NCBI RefSeq assembly: GCF_006442975.2
Contig: NZ_CP083954.1
Coordinates: 4,657,501 to 4,721,500 of the forward strand
From: Mesorhizobium sp. B2-1-1
GTDB lineage: Bacteria; Pseudomonadota; Alphaproteobacteria; Rhizobiales; Rhizobiaceae
Length of the DNA: 64,000 nucleotides
Direction: 5' to 3'
Shown: positions 9,184-17,871 of the stretch, one piece after another
Layout of the letters: every line of letters begins with the position of its first letter
How positions within the stretch are numbered: position 1 is the first letter of the stretch
Made by a program: the position numbers and the translations under genes
Notes under the pieces: model-generated
The model's database searches: none
The model's input: only the letters and a program-made list of their open reading frames with translations
Told to the model about the DNA's origin: nothing

Positions 9184-10512
9184 TCAGGCTCGTGGTTGCG
9201 AAGTGGGGCGGTTTTGCGGCGGGACGGACATGGAGGCCGGCCGCAGGAAGATGGGCCACGCGATCAACGCGCACGCCGCAGCCGACAACCAGACGCCGGG
9301 CCAGGACCAGAGATGCAAGAGCCCCGGAATGGCCACCGGAACCAGGAAGAAGCCTATGAAAACGAAGCTGTTGGCGAGGCTGAGCGCTGTGCCGACATGG
9401 CCGGCGCCGGCAAGCGTGGCAAGCTCGGTGTAGGCGACGCCATGCCAGGTGGAGACCAGGATGCCTGCGACAATCAGCATCACGGGAAGCGTGGCCATAG
9501 CGACGGGCTGGCCGCCTGATGTGGTCGGGCCGGCCAGGACCAGCAGCCAGAGCAGCGTGAAGGCAAGCGCGCTGAGCGCACTGCACAGGCGCAGGAACGG
9601 CCTGCGATTACCGTGGCGGTCGGTGAAGCGCCCGCTCCAGACGCGCATCGCCATGGCGCCGGCCTGCACGGCGGCGAGGCTTGCGCTGGTGGCCAGGGTC
9701 CCCATGCCGGCGAAGTCGTGCAGGAAGACCGATGCGAAGGTGAGTACGGCCACTTGCGGAAAACACAGCAGGCCGATGGCTGCTGCGATGCGCCAGACCT
9801 CGACATTGCGCAGCGGCGGCGGCCCGGCCAGAACGGCCGGCGCGGCCGAACCCTGCGTCGGCGGTTCATGCAGCCAGCACCAGGCGAAGATAGCGGAGAT
9901 CACGGAGAAGACGGCGAGCAGGCCATAGACCGCCGCGAAGCCATGCGTGGCGGCGAGCGAGGGCAGGACAAGAGCGCCCAGCCCGCCGCCAAGCGGCACC
10001 GCCGTCTGCCGGATGCTCATGGCGAAGCCGCGCTCGCCTTCGCGGAACCAGCCCATGATGGCGCGGCCGCTCGAACCGTTGACGCTGCCGCCGAGCAGGC
10101 CGGTGACGAGCAAGGCGGCCGCCAGGACGTGCACGCCCGGCACGCCGGACGAGGATGGAACGATGAGCAACGCCATCAGGAACAGCCACGCCGCCGTGGC
10201 GCCGAGCCCGGTCAAAAGCACACGGCGGTCGCCCCAGCGATCGGTGAGCAGGCCCCAGGGCAGTTCGCTGAGCGCAACGCCCAGGCCGAGAAGGCCAAGC
10301 GCCAGGCCGAGCTGAGCATTGCCGAGATGATAGCCCTGCCGCATCAGCACCGCGGTTGCCGGTATGCCGGAGAAAGTAGCGGAAAAACCGGCATTGGCGG
10401 CGACGCCGATGCCCAGCACCTTCCAGCGGTGGTTGGGCGCGAAGGTTCTGGAGCCGGAGCCTTCGGCCCGTGGCGTCGACTGACAATCGGTGCGGGTGAC
10501 GATGGCGGACAT
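9184..10512 (-). CDS. MFS transporter
   Basis: A 442-aa major facilitator superfamily protein with about 12 hydrophobic helices and the loop motif between helices 2 and 3 (GLLTDRWGDRRVLL, an MFS motif-A variant). A second copy (WSGRFTDRHGNRRPFLR) lies in the second half, as expected from the internal duplication. The substrate is unknown. It is divergent from the LysR gene at 10629, a layout in which the LysR protein often controls the exporter. Confidence 0.8.
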   Translation of the reverse strand: MSAIVTRTDCQSTPRAEGSGSRTFAPNHRWKVLGIGVAANAGFSATFSGIPATAVLMRQGYHLGNAQLGLALGLLGLGVALSELPWGLLTDRWGDRRVLLTGLGATAAWLFLMALLIVPSSSGVPGVHVLAAALLVTGLLGGSVNGSSGRAIMGWFREGERGFAMSIRQTAVPLGGGLGALVLPSLAATHGFAAVYGLLAVFSVISAIFAWCWLHEPPTQGSAAPAVLAGPPPLRNVEVWRIAAAIGLLCFPQVAVLTFASVFLHDFAGMGTLATSASLAAVQAGAMAMRVWSGRFTDRHGNRRPFLRLCSALSALAFTLLWLLVLAGPTTSGGQPVAMATLPVMLIVAGILVSTWHGVAYTELATLAGAGHVGTALSLANSFVFIGFFLVPVAIPGLLHLWSWPGVWLSAAACALIAWPIFLRPASMSVPPQNRPTSQPRA

Positions 10513-10606
10513 GGTTTCATTCCCGTTTGCGGCCCGGTGACCGGCCTTGACGGCGCATGTCTATCGCCATAGCTTTGTCCATAAAATCAGGAAGTTTTTG
10601 ACGCAC

Positions 10607-10625
10607 AATCCTAAAAAACGGGATT
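10607..10625. promoter_or_regulatory. Inverted repeat between MFS and LysR genes
   Basis: AATCC and GGATT are separated by nine A-rich bases, ending four bases before the LysR start codon. It is placed where a LysR protein could bind to control itself and the divergent MFS gene. Five-base arms are short, so chance is possible. Confidence 0.35.
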
Positions 10626-10628
10626 ATC

Positions 10629-11549
10629 ATGCGACGCGTGACATTCGACCTCGACGTCCTCAGAAGCTTCGTCACCGGAATGGAGCTTGGCAGCTTCGCC
10701 AAGGCGGCCGACCGGCTTGGCCGCTCGACCTCGGCGGTCAGCGCGCAGTTGAAGAAACTGGAGGAGCAGGCGGCGACGCCTATCTTCCGCAAGTCGGGAC
10801 GCGGGCTGGCACTGACGGAAGCCGGCGAGACCATGCTCGGCTATGCGCGGCGGCTGGTCGAGCTCAATGACGAGGCGGCCGCCGCCATCCATGATGTCGA
10901 GCTGGAAGGCTGGGTGCGGCTCGGCCTGCAGGAGGATTTTGGCGAGGCGGTGCTACCTGACGTGCTCGGCCGCTTCGCCCGTGCCCATCCCAAAGTCAAG
11001 ATCGAGGCCCGCATCGCGCGCAGCCATGAGCTCGCGGAGCGGATCATCTCGGGCAGCCTGGACATCGCACTTGCCTGGCACAGCGGCGCGACGCTGCCAT
11101 ACAGCCAGCATGTCGCCGACGTGCGGATGCGCTGGATCGGCCCGGCAAAGCGCATCGAGACCAGCCTGCGCCATGGCGAGCCGCTGCCGCTGGTGGCGCT
11201 GGAAGCACCTTGCCTGTTGCGCACGGTCGCAACCGAAACGCTCGACCGCGCCGGCCTGCCCTGGCGCATGGCCTTCTCCAGCCCGAGCCTTGGTGGCATC
11301 TGGGCGGCTGTTGCAGCCGGGCTCGGGCTGACGATCCGCACCGACATCGGCCTGCCGGCCAGCGTCAGCGCGATGACGCCGGAGATTGCCGGTCTGCCGG
11401 CGCTGCCCAGGATGGCGCTGTTCCTGCACCGCAGGGATGCCGAACCCGAACCGGTGGCCGCCCGCCTCGCCGATATCCTGCTGGAAGCGGCGCGGCAGGC
11501 ACTACCGGAGGGCGCGCGGACGGATGAGAACCTGCTGAAGGTCGCCTAG
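10629..11549 (+). CDS. LysR-family transcriptional regulator
   Basis: A 306-aa LysR regulator. The N-terminal winged helix-turn-helix is clear (residues 5-65: FDLDVLRSFVTGMELGSFAKAA, then RSTSAVSAQLKKLEEQ), followed by an effector-binding domain beginning near residue 95. It is transcribed divergently from the MFS transporter 116 bases away, which it probably controls together with itself. The effector cannot be inferred. Confidence 0.87.
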   Translation: MRRVTFDLDVLRSFVTGMELGSFAKAADRLGRSTSAVSAQLKKLEEQAATPIFRKSGRGLALTEAGETMLGYARRLVELNDEAAAAIHDVELEGWVRLGLQEDFGEAVLPDVLGRFARAHPKVKIEARIARSHELAERIISGSLDIALAWHSGATLPYSQHVADVRMRWIGPAKRIETSLRHGEPLPLVALEAPCLLRTVATETLDRAGLPWRMAFSSPSLGGIWAAVAAGLGLTIRTDIGLPASVSAMTPEIAGLPALPRMALFLHRRDAEPEPVAARLADILLEAARQALPEGARTDENLLKVA

Positions 11550-11568
11550 GCCCTGGTCGCAACCCCTC

Positions 11569-11603
11569 TTCGTCATTCCAGGGTCTACACCGCGTCGAAG
11601 GGT
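11569..11603. repeat. Fragment resembling the 20.5-kb palindromic repeat
   Basis: TTCGTCATTCCAGGGTCTAC followed by ACCGCGTCG resembles the arm of the element at 20503-20662 (CGTCATCC, AGGGTCTGCGCCGCGTCG) with the interior missing. It sits between a LysR gene and the der stop codon. It may be a decayed copy. Confidence 0.4.
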
Positions 11604-11623
11604 TGGCACCCTTCCCCCGGACG

Positions 11624-13057
11624 TCAGCGCTTCTTGGCCCTGCCGGCAAAGGGATTGTCCGAAGTCCTCAACGCCATGCGGATCGGTACGCCCGGCATGT
11701 CGAAGGCTTCGCGCAGGCTGTTGGTGAGATAGCGGACATAGGATTGCGGCATCGCATCCGGGCGCGAGCACGAGACGACGAAGCCCGGCGGGCGCGTCTT
11801 GGCCTGCGTGACATATTTGACCTTCAGCCGGCGACCGGCAACCGCGGGCGGCGGATGATGCGCAAGAATGCCTTCCAGCCAGCGATTGAGCCTGCCGGTC
11901 GAGACGCGGCTGTTCCAGACCTTGTGCGTGCGGATGACGGCTTCCATGAGCTTGTCGAGGCCCCGTCCGGTCTCGGCCGAAACCGTCACCGCCTGCATGC
12001 CGCGCGCCTGCGGCAAAAGCCGTTCGGTCTTTTCGCGCAGTTCGGCCAAGAGTTCCTGCGGATTGTCGATCAGGTCCCATTTGTTGAAGGCGATCACCGG
12101 CGCGCGGCCCTCGCGGATGATCAGGTCGGCGATCTGGAGATCCTGCTTCTCGAAAGGGATGGTGGCGTCGAGCACGATGATGACGATCTCGGCGAAGCGG
12201 ATGGCGCGCAGGCCATCCTGCACCGACATGACCTCGAGCTTTTCATGGATCCTGGCCTTGCGGCGCATGCCGGCGGTGTCGAACAATTTTATACGGCGGC
12301 CGCGCCAGTCCCAATCGACCGAGATGGAATCGCGGGTGATGCCGGCTTCCGGTCCGGTCAAAAGCCGCTCCTCGCCGATCAGCGCGTTGATCAGCGTCGA
12401 CTTGCCGGCATTGGGGCGGCCGACGACGGCAATGCGCATCGGCTTGGTGTCGTCATAGGCCGGCACCTCGTCGGCGTCGGGATCGGCGATATCCTCGCCG
12501 ATCAGCACCTCGCTGGAGGCGATCTCCTCGTCGTCGTCCTCATCTTGGCCAAAGGCTCTCGCCTCGCCAAGTGCGGCGATCACCGCGTCGCGCAGGTCGG
12601 GCATGCCTTGGCCGTGTTCGGCCGAGACCGGAACCGGCTCGCCAAGCCCGAGCTCCCAGGCCTCCAGCATGCCGCCCTGCGCGCCCTTCGCCTCGGCCTT
12701 GTTGGCGACCAGCACGACCGGCTTGCCGGATTTGCGCACGATCTCGGCAAAGGTCCGGTCGTCCGGCAACAGGCCGGATTTGGCGTCGACGGTGAAGAAG
12801 ATCAGGTCGGCCTCACGGATAGCGATCTCGGTCTGCGCACGCATGCGGCCGGGCAGCGTCGAGGCGGCGGCGTCCTCGAAACCCGCAGTGTCGATGACGT
12901 CGAAATGCAGGTCGTAAAGCTTTGCCGCATGGACGCGGCGGTCGCGGGTGACGCCCGGCGTGTCATCGACAAGCGCCAGCTTCCTTCCCACCAGCCGATT
13001 GAAAAGAGTCGATTTGCCGACGTTAGGCCGGCCAATGATGGCGACTTTGAAGCTCAT
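11624..13057 (-). CDS. der: Ribosome-assembly GTPase Der (EngA)
   Basis: Der is an essential double GTPase needed for 50S ribosome maturation. The 477-aa protein has two consecutive G domains. The first has GRPNVGKS near residue 9, DTPG and NKAE. The second has GRPNAGKS near residue 212, DTAG and NKWD. A C-terminal KH-like domain ([20 protein letters not shown]) follows. An acidic linker ([14 protein letters not shown]) joins the G domains. It is followed by nothing on its strand and lies three bases after the TPR gene, so the two are an operon. Confidence 0.96.
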   Translation of the reverse strand: MSFKVAIIGRPNVGKSTLFNRLVGRKLALVDDTPGVTRDRRVHAAKLYDLHFDVIDTAGFEDAAASTLPGRMRAQTEIAIREADLIFFTVDAKSGLLPDDRTFAEIVRKSGKPVVLVANKAEAKGAQGGMLEAWELGLGEPVPVSAEHGQGMPDLRDAVIAALGEARAFGQDEDDDEEIASSEVLIGEDIADPDADEVPAYDDTKPMRIAVVGRPNAGKSTLINALIGEERLLTGPEAGITRDSISVDWDWRGRRIKLFDTAGMRRKARIHEKLEVMSVQDGLRAIRFAEIVIIVLDATIPFEKQDLQIADLIIREGRAPVIAFNKWDLIDNPQELLAELREKTERLLPQARGMQAVTVSAETGRGLDKLMEAVIRTHKVWNSRVSTGRLNRWLEGILAHHPPPAVAGRRLKVKYVTQAKTRPPGFVVSCSRPDAMPQSYVRYLTNSLREAFDMPGVPIRMALRTSDNPFAGRAKKR

Positions 13058-13060
13058 ATG

Positions 13061-13726
13061 TCACGACGCGCTGCCCGAGCCGCGGATCAGCTCGGACATC
13101 AGGGTCGCCCGTTCACGGGTGTTGCGCGGGGCACCGTCATCGGCGGCGATCTGGTCGAACAGCTTCAGCGCATCCTGGGTCTTGCCTTCCTTCCAGGCGG
13201 CCAGCCCGAGCGCCTCGCGCGCGGTGTGGCGCAGCGTGTTGGTGTCCGAGGTCAGGGCCTCGACGCGGCTCGACACATCGGCGAAGGAGCCGTGATCGAC
13301 CAGCAGCAGCGCCGCCCTCAACCGCGCCATGTCGCGAATGCCCTGGGGAATGGCGGCGTCGGCCGCCACCTCGTCGAAATCCTTGACGGCTGCGTCGACG
13401 TCGCCCTTGTCGGCCTTGACGGTGGCCGCGCGCATGCGGGCGAGCAGCGGATAGGCGCCGTAGCCATCCTTCTCCAATTGATCGAGCGCGGCCAGCGCCT
13501 CGTCGTTCTTGCCGTCATTGGCCAGCTTCAACGCTTGCGAGAAGGCATCGCCCGAACGGTTGGCGCGGGTCTCGTCCCAGTAGCGGTAGCCGACGAAGGC
13601 GGCGGTGCCGAGCACGACCAGCACCGCGACCACAAGCAGGGCCGGGCCGAAACGGTCCCACAGCTTCTGCGCCTGTTCGCGACGGATCTCGTCATTGACT
13701 TCACGGATAAAACTGTCGTCGGACAT
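13061..13726 (-). CDS. YfgM-like TPR membrane protein
   Basis: A 221-aa protein with one N-terminal membrane helix (about residues 26-46, PALLVVAVLVVLGTAAFVGY) and a periplasmic TPR-type helical repeat region. It resembles the YfgM/TPR_21 family, which in Escherichia coli associates with the SecYEG translocon and lies upstream of bamB and der. Here it precedes der directly, and no bamB is present between them. Start 13726 gives the family-like MSDDSFIREVNDEIRRE. The upstream part of the open frame is not family-like. Confidence 0.82.
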   Translation of the reverse strand: MSDDSFIREVNDEIRREQAQKLWDRFGPALLVVAVLVVLGTAAFVGYRYWDETRANRSGDAFSQALKLANDGKNDEALAALDQLEKDGYGAYPLLARMRAATVKADKGDVDAAVKDFDEVAADAAIPQGIRDMARLRAALLLVDHGSFADVSSRVEALTSDTNTLRHTAREALGLAAWKEGKTQDALKLFDQIAADDGAPRNTRERATLMSELIRGSGSAS

Positions 13727-13909
13727 CAATAAACCATTCCTGCCCCGGGCCGGAGCGTTCGCGAGCCCGCGTTTTAGCGAAATTTTGTCGGCATGGAAGG
13801 GGTTCGACCGGAAAATCACCTATTCGCGGGGCAAACGGACGAAAAGGCCACCGCACCCACGCCACATTTGCGCTATAGCGGGGCCAAAACCGCCCGGGGT
13901 CAGTAGCTG

Positions 13910-14929
13910 TTGCCAATATCCTTTTCGTCTCGCGTTGCCGCGTTCTGTCTCGCTTCGCTCGCCACGGCCGGTGCGGCTTTCGCCGATCCACCCGGCTCGC
14001 GGGCGCCTTTGCCGGCAAGACCGAAGCAGGTCGTCATCATCTCCTTCGACAGCGCCCGCGACATCTCGCAATGGAAGCGCAGCCGGGCGCTGGCGAAGCG
14101 CACCGGAGCGCATTTCACCTATTTCCTCTCCTGTGTCTTCCTGCTGTCACCCGAAACGCGCAGCCAATACACCGCGCCGGGCAAGACATCGGGCAAATCC
14201 AACATCGGCTTCGCCGCCTCGACGCAGGAAGTGAGCCAGCGGCTGGAGCAGATCGGGCTTGCGGCATCGGAAGGCCATGACATCGCCAGTCATGGCTGCG
14301 GCCATTTCGACGGCAAGGACTGGAGCAAGGCCGACTGGCTGAAGGAGTTCGCCTCGTTCGAGCACATCCTCGAAAACGCCTATGCGATCAACGGCATCGA
14401 GCCCGAGCCGACCGGCTGGCGCGATTTCGCGCGGCATGCGGTGGTTGGCTTCCGCGCGCCCTATCTGTCGACGAGCAAGGCGCTCTACGAGGCGCTGCCC
14501 GCCGCCGGTTACCGGTTCGACGCCAGCGGCGTCTCGCGCGGCCCGGTCCAGCCGCCGACCACCGCCGGCCTCGCGCGCTTTTCACTACCGCAGATCCCGG
14601 AAGGACCGAAATCGCGGCCGGTTATCGCCATGGACTACAATCTCTATGTCAGGCATTCCGGCGGCTTCGAGCGGCCGAGCAAGGCAGGCGAGTTCGCGGA
14701 CCGCACCTACCAGGCTTTCCGCGCCGCCTTCGAGGATCAATACCGGGGCAAGCGCGTTCCGCTGCAACTCGGCTTCCATTTCGCGCTGATGAATGACGGC
14801 GCCTACTGGAACGCGCTGGAGCGTTTTGCCGGCGAGGTCTGCGTCAAATCAGACGTCGAATGCATCAGTTTTCGCGATTACATCTCGCGGCAGGGTTCTG
14901 GCCAGAAGCAGGCTTCCGTCGGCGGCTGA
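13910..14929 (+). CDS. Secreted polysaccharide deacetylase (NodB-like fold)
   Basis: A 339-aa protein with a signal peptide (about residues 1-25, ending AGAAFA|DPPG) and a NodB-type carbohydrate esterase domain. The metal-binding HxxxH is present in ASHGCGHFDG near residue 125, and motif 3 in GFRAPYLS near residue 183. Motif 1, normally TFDDG, reads SFDSA: the first aspartate is kept and the second, a metal ligand, is serine. The start is TTG at 13910; no better ATG fits the signal peptide. Substrate unknown. The gene diverges from the TPR-der operon. Confidence 0.75.
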   Translation: MPISFSSRVAAFCLASLATAGAAFADPPGSRAPLPARPKQVVIISFDSARDISQWKRSRALAKRTGAHFTYFLSCVFLLSPETRSQYTAPGKTSGKSNIGFAASTQEVSQRLEQIGLAASEGHDIASHGCGHFDGKDWSKADWLKEFASFEHILENAYAINGIEPEPTGWRDFARHAVVGFRAPYLSTSKALYEALPAAGYRFDASGVSRGPVQPPTTAGLARFSLPQIPEGPKSRPVIAMDYNLYVRHSGGFERPSKAGEFADRTYQAFRAAFEDQYRGKRVPLQLGFHFALMNDGAYWNALERFAGEVCVKSDVECISFRDYISRQGSGQKQASVGG

Positions 14930-14938
14930 GCCGCCGAC
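14918..14938. terminator. Hairpin spanning the deacetylase stop codon
   Basis: GTCGGCGGC-TGA-GCCGCCGAC is a perfect nine-base stem whose loop is the stop codon itself. There is no clear T-run, so it is only a possible terminator between this gene and the convergent bacA gene. Confidence 0.45.
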
Positions 14939-14965
14939 CCGTTTCGCACCCAGGTCTTTCCTGAC

Positions 14966-16225
14966 TTAAGCGGGATCCTCGGCGCCTTGCCGCGCCAGAT
15001 AGCGCTGGTCGATTTCCGGCAGCGGCTCGCCCTGCAGCGTCGCCTCGAAGGCGCGCAGGCGCTTATGCACCGATTGCAGTTCGACGATGGTCGACCAGGA
15101 GGTGAGCAGGAATTGCAAGGAACCCGTCACCTTGCCGAATGCATTCGAAATCTGGTTCAGCGCGCCGAACGTTATCTTGTGGGCGACCAGCGACGGCCCG
15201 AGGATCAGCAGCGAGAAAATATTGTCGGCCTGCAGGTAGGTGTACCGGACGACATTGAAATAGATGTAGTGGAAATACAGCCGGAAATAATTGTGGCGAA
15301 CATTGGCGAACAGCGCGGCGGTGGTGGCGGGCTGGGCCCGGTCGGCATGATCCTCGCCGTAAACGAGCTCCTTGCGGTAGGCCGCCTCCACGCGCTGGTT
15401 GCGGAACTGCAGCCCTGGAAGCTTCATGCCGGCGATCATGACCGAAATCGTTCCGAACAGACACCAGGCCAGTGCCGCGACCACCAGTGGCTGGGGGATC
15501 GCGCCGATGATCGGCAACTCGGTGATATGGGCCTGCAACTGGATCATGACCGGCAGGAAGGCGATCAGCGTCATGATCGACTGGACGAAGCTGGAACCCA
15601 GATCTTCCATGATCTGGGAAAACCGCATCGTATCCTCCTGGATACGTTGCGAGGCGCCCTCGATGTGGCGCAGCCTGCCCCAGTTCTCGACGAAATAGTT
15701 GTTCATCGCCGTGCGCCAGCGGAAGATCCAATGGCTGACGATAAAGGCGTTGACCACCTGCACGTTCATGCCGACCAGCGCAAGCCACGAGAAATCGGCC
15801 AGCCCAATGTAGAATTCGGCGTTGGTCGATTTTCCGGTGCCCGACATCAGCCCCTGCACATAGTCGAAGAAGGGCCCGTACCAGGCGTTGACGGCGACGC
15901 TGACCTGCACATTGAAATAGATGAAGAACAGGATGACCGCCGTCATCAGGATCGACCAGCGTTGCCACGGATGCGGCGAATACCAGCTCCAGAACGCATA
16001 GAAAGCGACCACGCAGAACGCGAAGTAGATGTAGAACCAGAGAAACGGCTTCGAGACGAGGACGGCGATGCCGATAATGGGCGGTGCACCGGCTGCTGCC
16101 GGCGGCAGGCCGAAGACGGCGCCCAGTTGCTCACCCCCGAAAAACCAGAACAGGATCGCCGCAAGGCTCCAGACGGCGGCCGAAGAGAAAAACAGCTTCG
16201 GCTGCGGGAAGAAGGATACGAACAC
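14966..16225 (-). CDS. bacA: BacA/SbmA peptide-antibiotic transporter
   Basis: A 419-aa inner-membrane protein of the SbmA/BacA family, which takes up peptides driven by the proton gradient. In rhizobia BacA is needed for bacteroid survival against plant NCR peptides and affects very-long-chain fatty acids on lipid A (known for Sinorhizobium). Visible family features are multiple membrane helices, the conserved WRTAMNNYFVENWGRLRHIEGASQRIQED region split around residues 175-205, and the C-terminal LLTSWSTIVELQSVHKRL. The start is GTG 16225 with GAGGAA upstream. It is shorter-branched and ATPase-less, unlike ABC half-transporters of the YddA type. Confidence 0.85.
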   Translation of the reverse strand: MFVSFFPQPKLFFSSAAVWSLAAILFWFFGGEQLGAVFGLPPAAAGAPPIIGIAVLVSKPFLWFYIYFAFCVVAFYAFWSWYSPHPWQRWSILMTAVILFFIYFNVQVSVAVNAWYGPFFDYVQGLMSGTGKSTNAEFYIGLADFSWLALVGMNVQVVNAFIVSHWIFRWRTAMNNYFVENWGRLRHIEGASQRIQEDTMRFSQIMEDLGSSFVQSIMTLIAFLPVMIQLQAHITELPIIGAIPQPLVVAALAWCLFGTISVMIAGMKLPGLQFRNQRVEAAYRKELVYGEDHADRAQPATTAALFANVRHNYFRLYFHYIYFNVVRYTYLQADNIFSLLILGPSLVAHKITFGALNQISNAFGKVTGSLQFLLTSWSTIVELQSVHKRLRAFEATLQGEPLPEIDQRYLARQGAEDPA

Positions 16226-16340
16226 TGTGGCGAATTCCTCGGTTTTTGCGCAAATCAGCTGAGTTCAGCGGGCATAAAGTCACACATTAGGGGGAAAGAA
16301 AATGCCCATGCCCGATGCCCGGCACCGAGCAAACCCACAA

Positions 16341-17501
16341 TCATGGCGATTTTGGCGCGGCCGACCATATGATGACGCCGGAGGCGACCAGAACGGCCGC
16401 GGCGGCGATCGAGGCAAGGAAGAAATCGCCCGACGCCTGCGCCAGGAGCCCGGCGGCAATCGGGCCGATGATCTGGCCAAGACCGAACGAAGCCGTCATC
16501 AAGGCGAAGGTCCGCCGGGGAGCTTGTGGCGCCAGTTGCCGCGCGGTCTGCAGGCCGATCGCGGTGATGGCAATGAACGTGCCGCCAACGAGCAGGCCGC
16601 CGAGCAGCGGCCCGGTGCGCCCGCCCACCGCGACGCTTGCGACAATGCCGACGACCTCGACGAAACATCCCAGCGCATAGGTCGCGTAAAGGCCGATCCG
16701 TGCCGATATCTTCTGCCAGAGCCAGACCGAGGGAAAGCCGGCAAGACCGGTGACCATCCAGACCACCGCCTCGAACACGCGTCCGCCGCCGCCTTGCCGG
16801 ACAATGGCGACAAGAAAGGTCGCCGTTACCACGTAGCCGAAGCCGAACAAGCCGTAAGCGACGATCACCTTGGTCAGCGAGCGGTCTTTTGGCAGCGCCG
16901 GCTCGCGGCCGGTATCGCCGCTGGCCAGCGGACCGCTGTCCACCAACAGCGCCACGACGACGAAGCCACAAGCCGAGATCGCCGCCGACCACAGCCAGCC
17001 CGCCGCCCAGCCGGCATGTTCGCTGACCAGGGCCGCCATCAGCACCGAGGACAGGGCGATGCCGAGGCCGACGCCGCCGAAATGCCACGCCTGCAGATCG
17101 CTGCGGCCGGCCGCGGCAAGATGGCTGAAAACAATGCTGGCCAGGAACACCATGACAAAGGCGCTGGCCAGGCCTGCAAGAAAGCGGATGACGAGAAAGG
17201 CGGCGATCGTATCCGACAGCCCCATCAGCGCGGCAAGCAAGGCGCTGGCGCCGAGGCCGGCCAGCATCAGCAGGCGCTCGCGTCCATGCGCCCAGCCGCC
17301 CGCCGCGGCGAAGGCGCCGGCGAGGTAGCCGAGATAATTGGCTGACGCGATCCAGCCCGCATCGGCCGCCGACAGATGGAGTTCTTCCATCATGCCGGGC
17401 AGGATCGGCGTATAGACGAAACGACCAATGCCCATGGCGACAGCCATGGCGATCATGCCGGCGAAAGCGAACCGCAGCGCTGTTGAGGTGGCGGATGTCA
17501 T
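16341..17501 (-). CDS. YbfB/YjiJ-family MFS transporter
   Basis: A 386-aa major facilitator of the YbfB/YjiJ group, recognised from the N-terminal AMAVAMGIGRFVYTPILPGM, the Gly-rich YLGYLAGAFAAAGGW in helix 2, and about 12 membrane helices. Function unknown. ATG 17501 is preferred because the extra 12 residues of the open frame are polar and Cys-rich, unlike homologues. A small gene on the same strand (17578-17778) lies just upstream, and the LysR gene at 17872 is divergent. Confidence 0.8.
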   Translation of the reverse strand: MTSATSTALRFAFAGMIAMAVAMGIGRFVYTPILPGMMEELHLSAADAGWIASANYLGYLAGAFAAAGGWAHGRERLLMLAGLGASALLAALMGLSDTIAAFLVIRFLAGLASAFVMVFLASIVFSHLAAAGRSDLQAWHFGGVGLGIALSSVLMAALVSEHAGWAAGWLWSAAISACGFVVVALLVDSGPLASGDTGREPALPKDRSLTKVIVAYGLFGFGYVVTATFLVAIVRQGGGGRVFEAVVWMVTGLAGFPSVWLWQKISARIGLYATYALGCFVEVVGIVASVAVGGRTGPLLGGLLVGGTFIAITAIGLQTARQLAPQAPRRTFALMTASFGLGQIIGPIAAGLLAQASGDFFLASIAAAAVLVASGVIIWSAAPKSP

Positions 17502-17577
17502 CGCGGTGCACAATAAGTGCGAAGACCGGCGACACAACGCGCTTGCGTTGGGCCAGGCGCCGGACCGTCAGCACCAA

Positions 17578-17778
17578 TCAGCGGCAGCCCGCTTGCGCCG
17601 TCTCGTGGGCGGTGCGTCGCGCCGTCAGCCGGAACGGCATGTCGCCGAGCTCACGCTCCGACATGGCGTCGAGCACGGGATGCGCAAGCGGATCGGCCAG
17701 CCAGGCGACCATTTCGCAGCCGTCTGGCGGCTCGTGCACAGGGAATACTATCTTGAGTGACGATAACAGCCTCAACAT
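17578..17778 (-). CDS. Small conserved-looking protein, 66 aa
   Basis: I do not assign a function. A GGAGG ribosome binding site lies eight bases ahead of ATG 17778, which is the main reason to accept the frame. The 66-aa product contains a segment reminiscent of short rhizobial hypothetical proteins (DPLAHPVLDAMSERELGDMPF, given here in part as DPLAHPVLDAMSERELGD). It has no membrane helix or signal peptide. It fills the gap between the YbfB-type transporter, which is downstream on the same strand, and the divergent LysR gene. Confidence 0.55.
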   Translation of the reverse strand: MLRLLSSLKIVFPVHEPPDGCEMVAWLADPLAHPVLDAMSERELGDMPFRLTARRTAHETAQAGCR

Positions 17779-17871
17779 GTCAGCCTCCGCAGGCCTGTCC
17801 CGTGAATAAAGTCTGCGCTTTCGGCATCACTTTCAATTGAGATTTCAGCCCCGCTGGTTTAGAAAAACTCA

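Noticed and set aside
11603-13732. Plus-strand frame of 709 codons across der and the TPR gene
   Set aside because: It is a third-position GC shadow of two well-supported minus-strand genes; no homology-like motif is visible.
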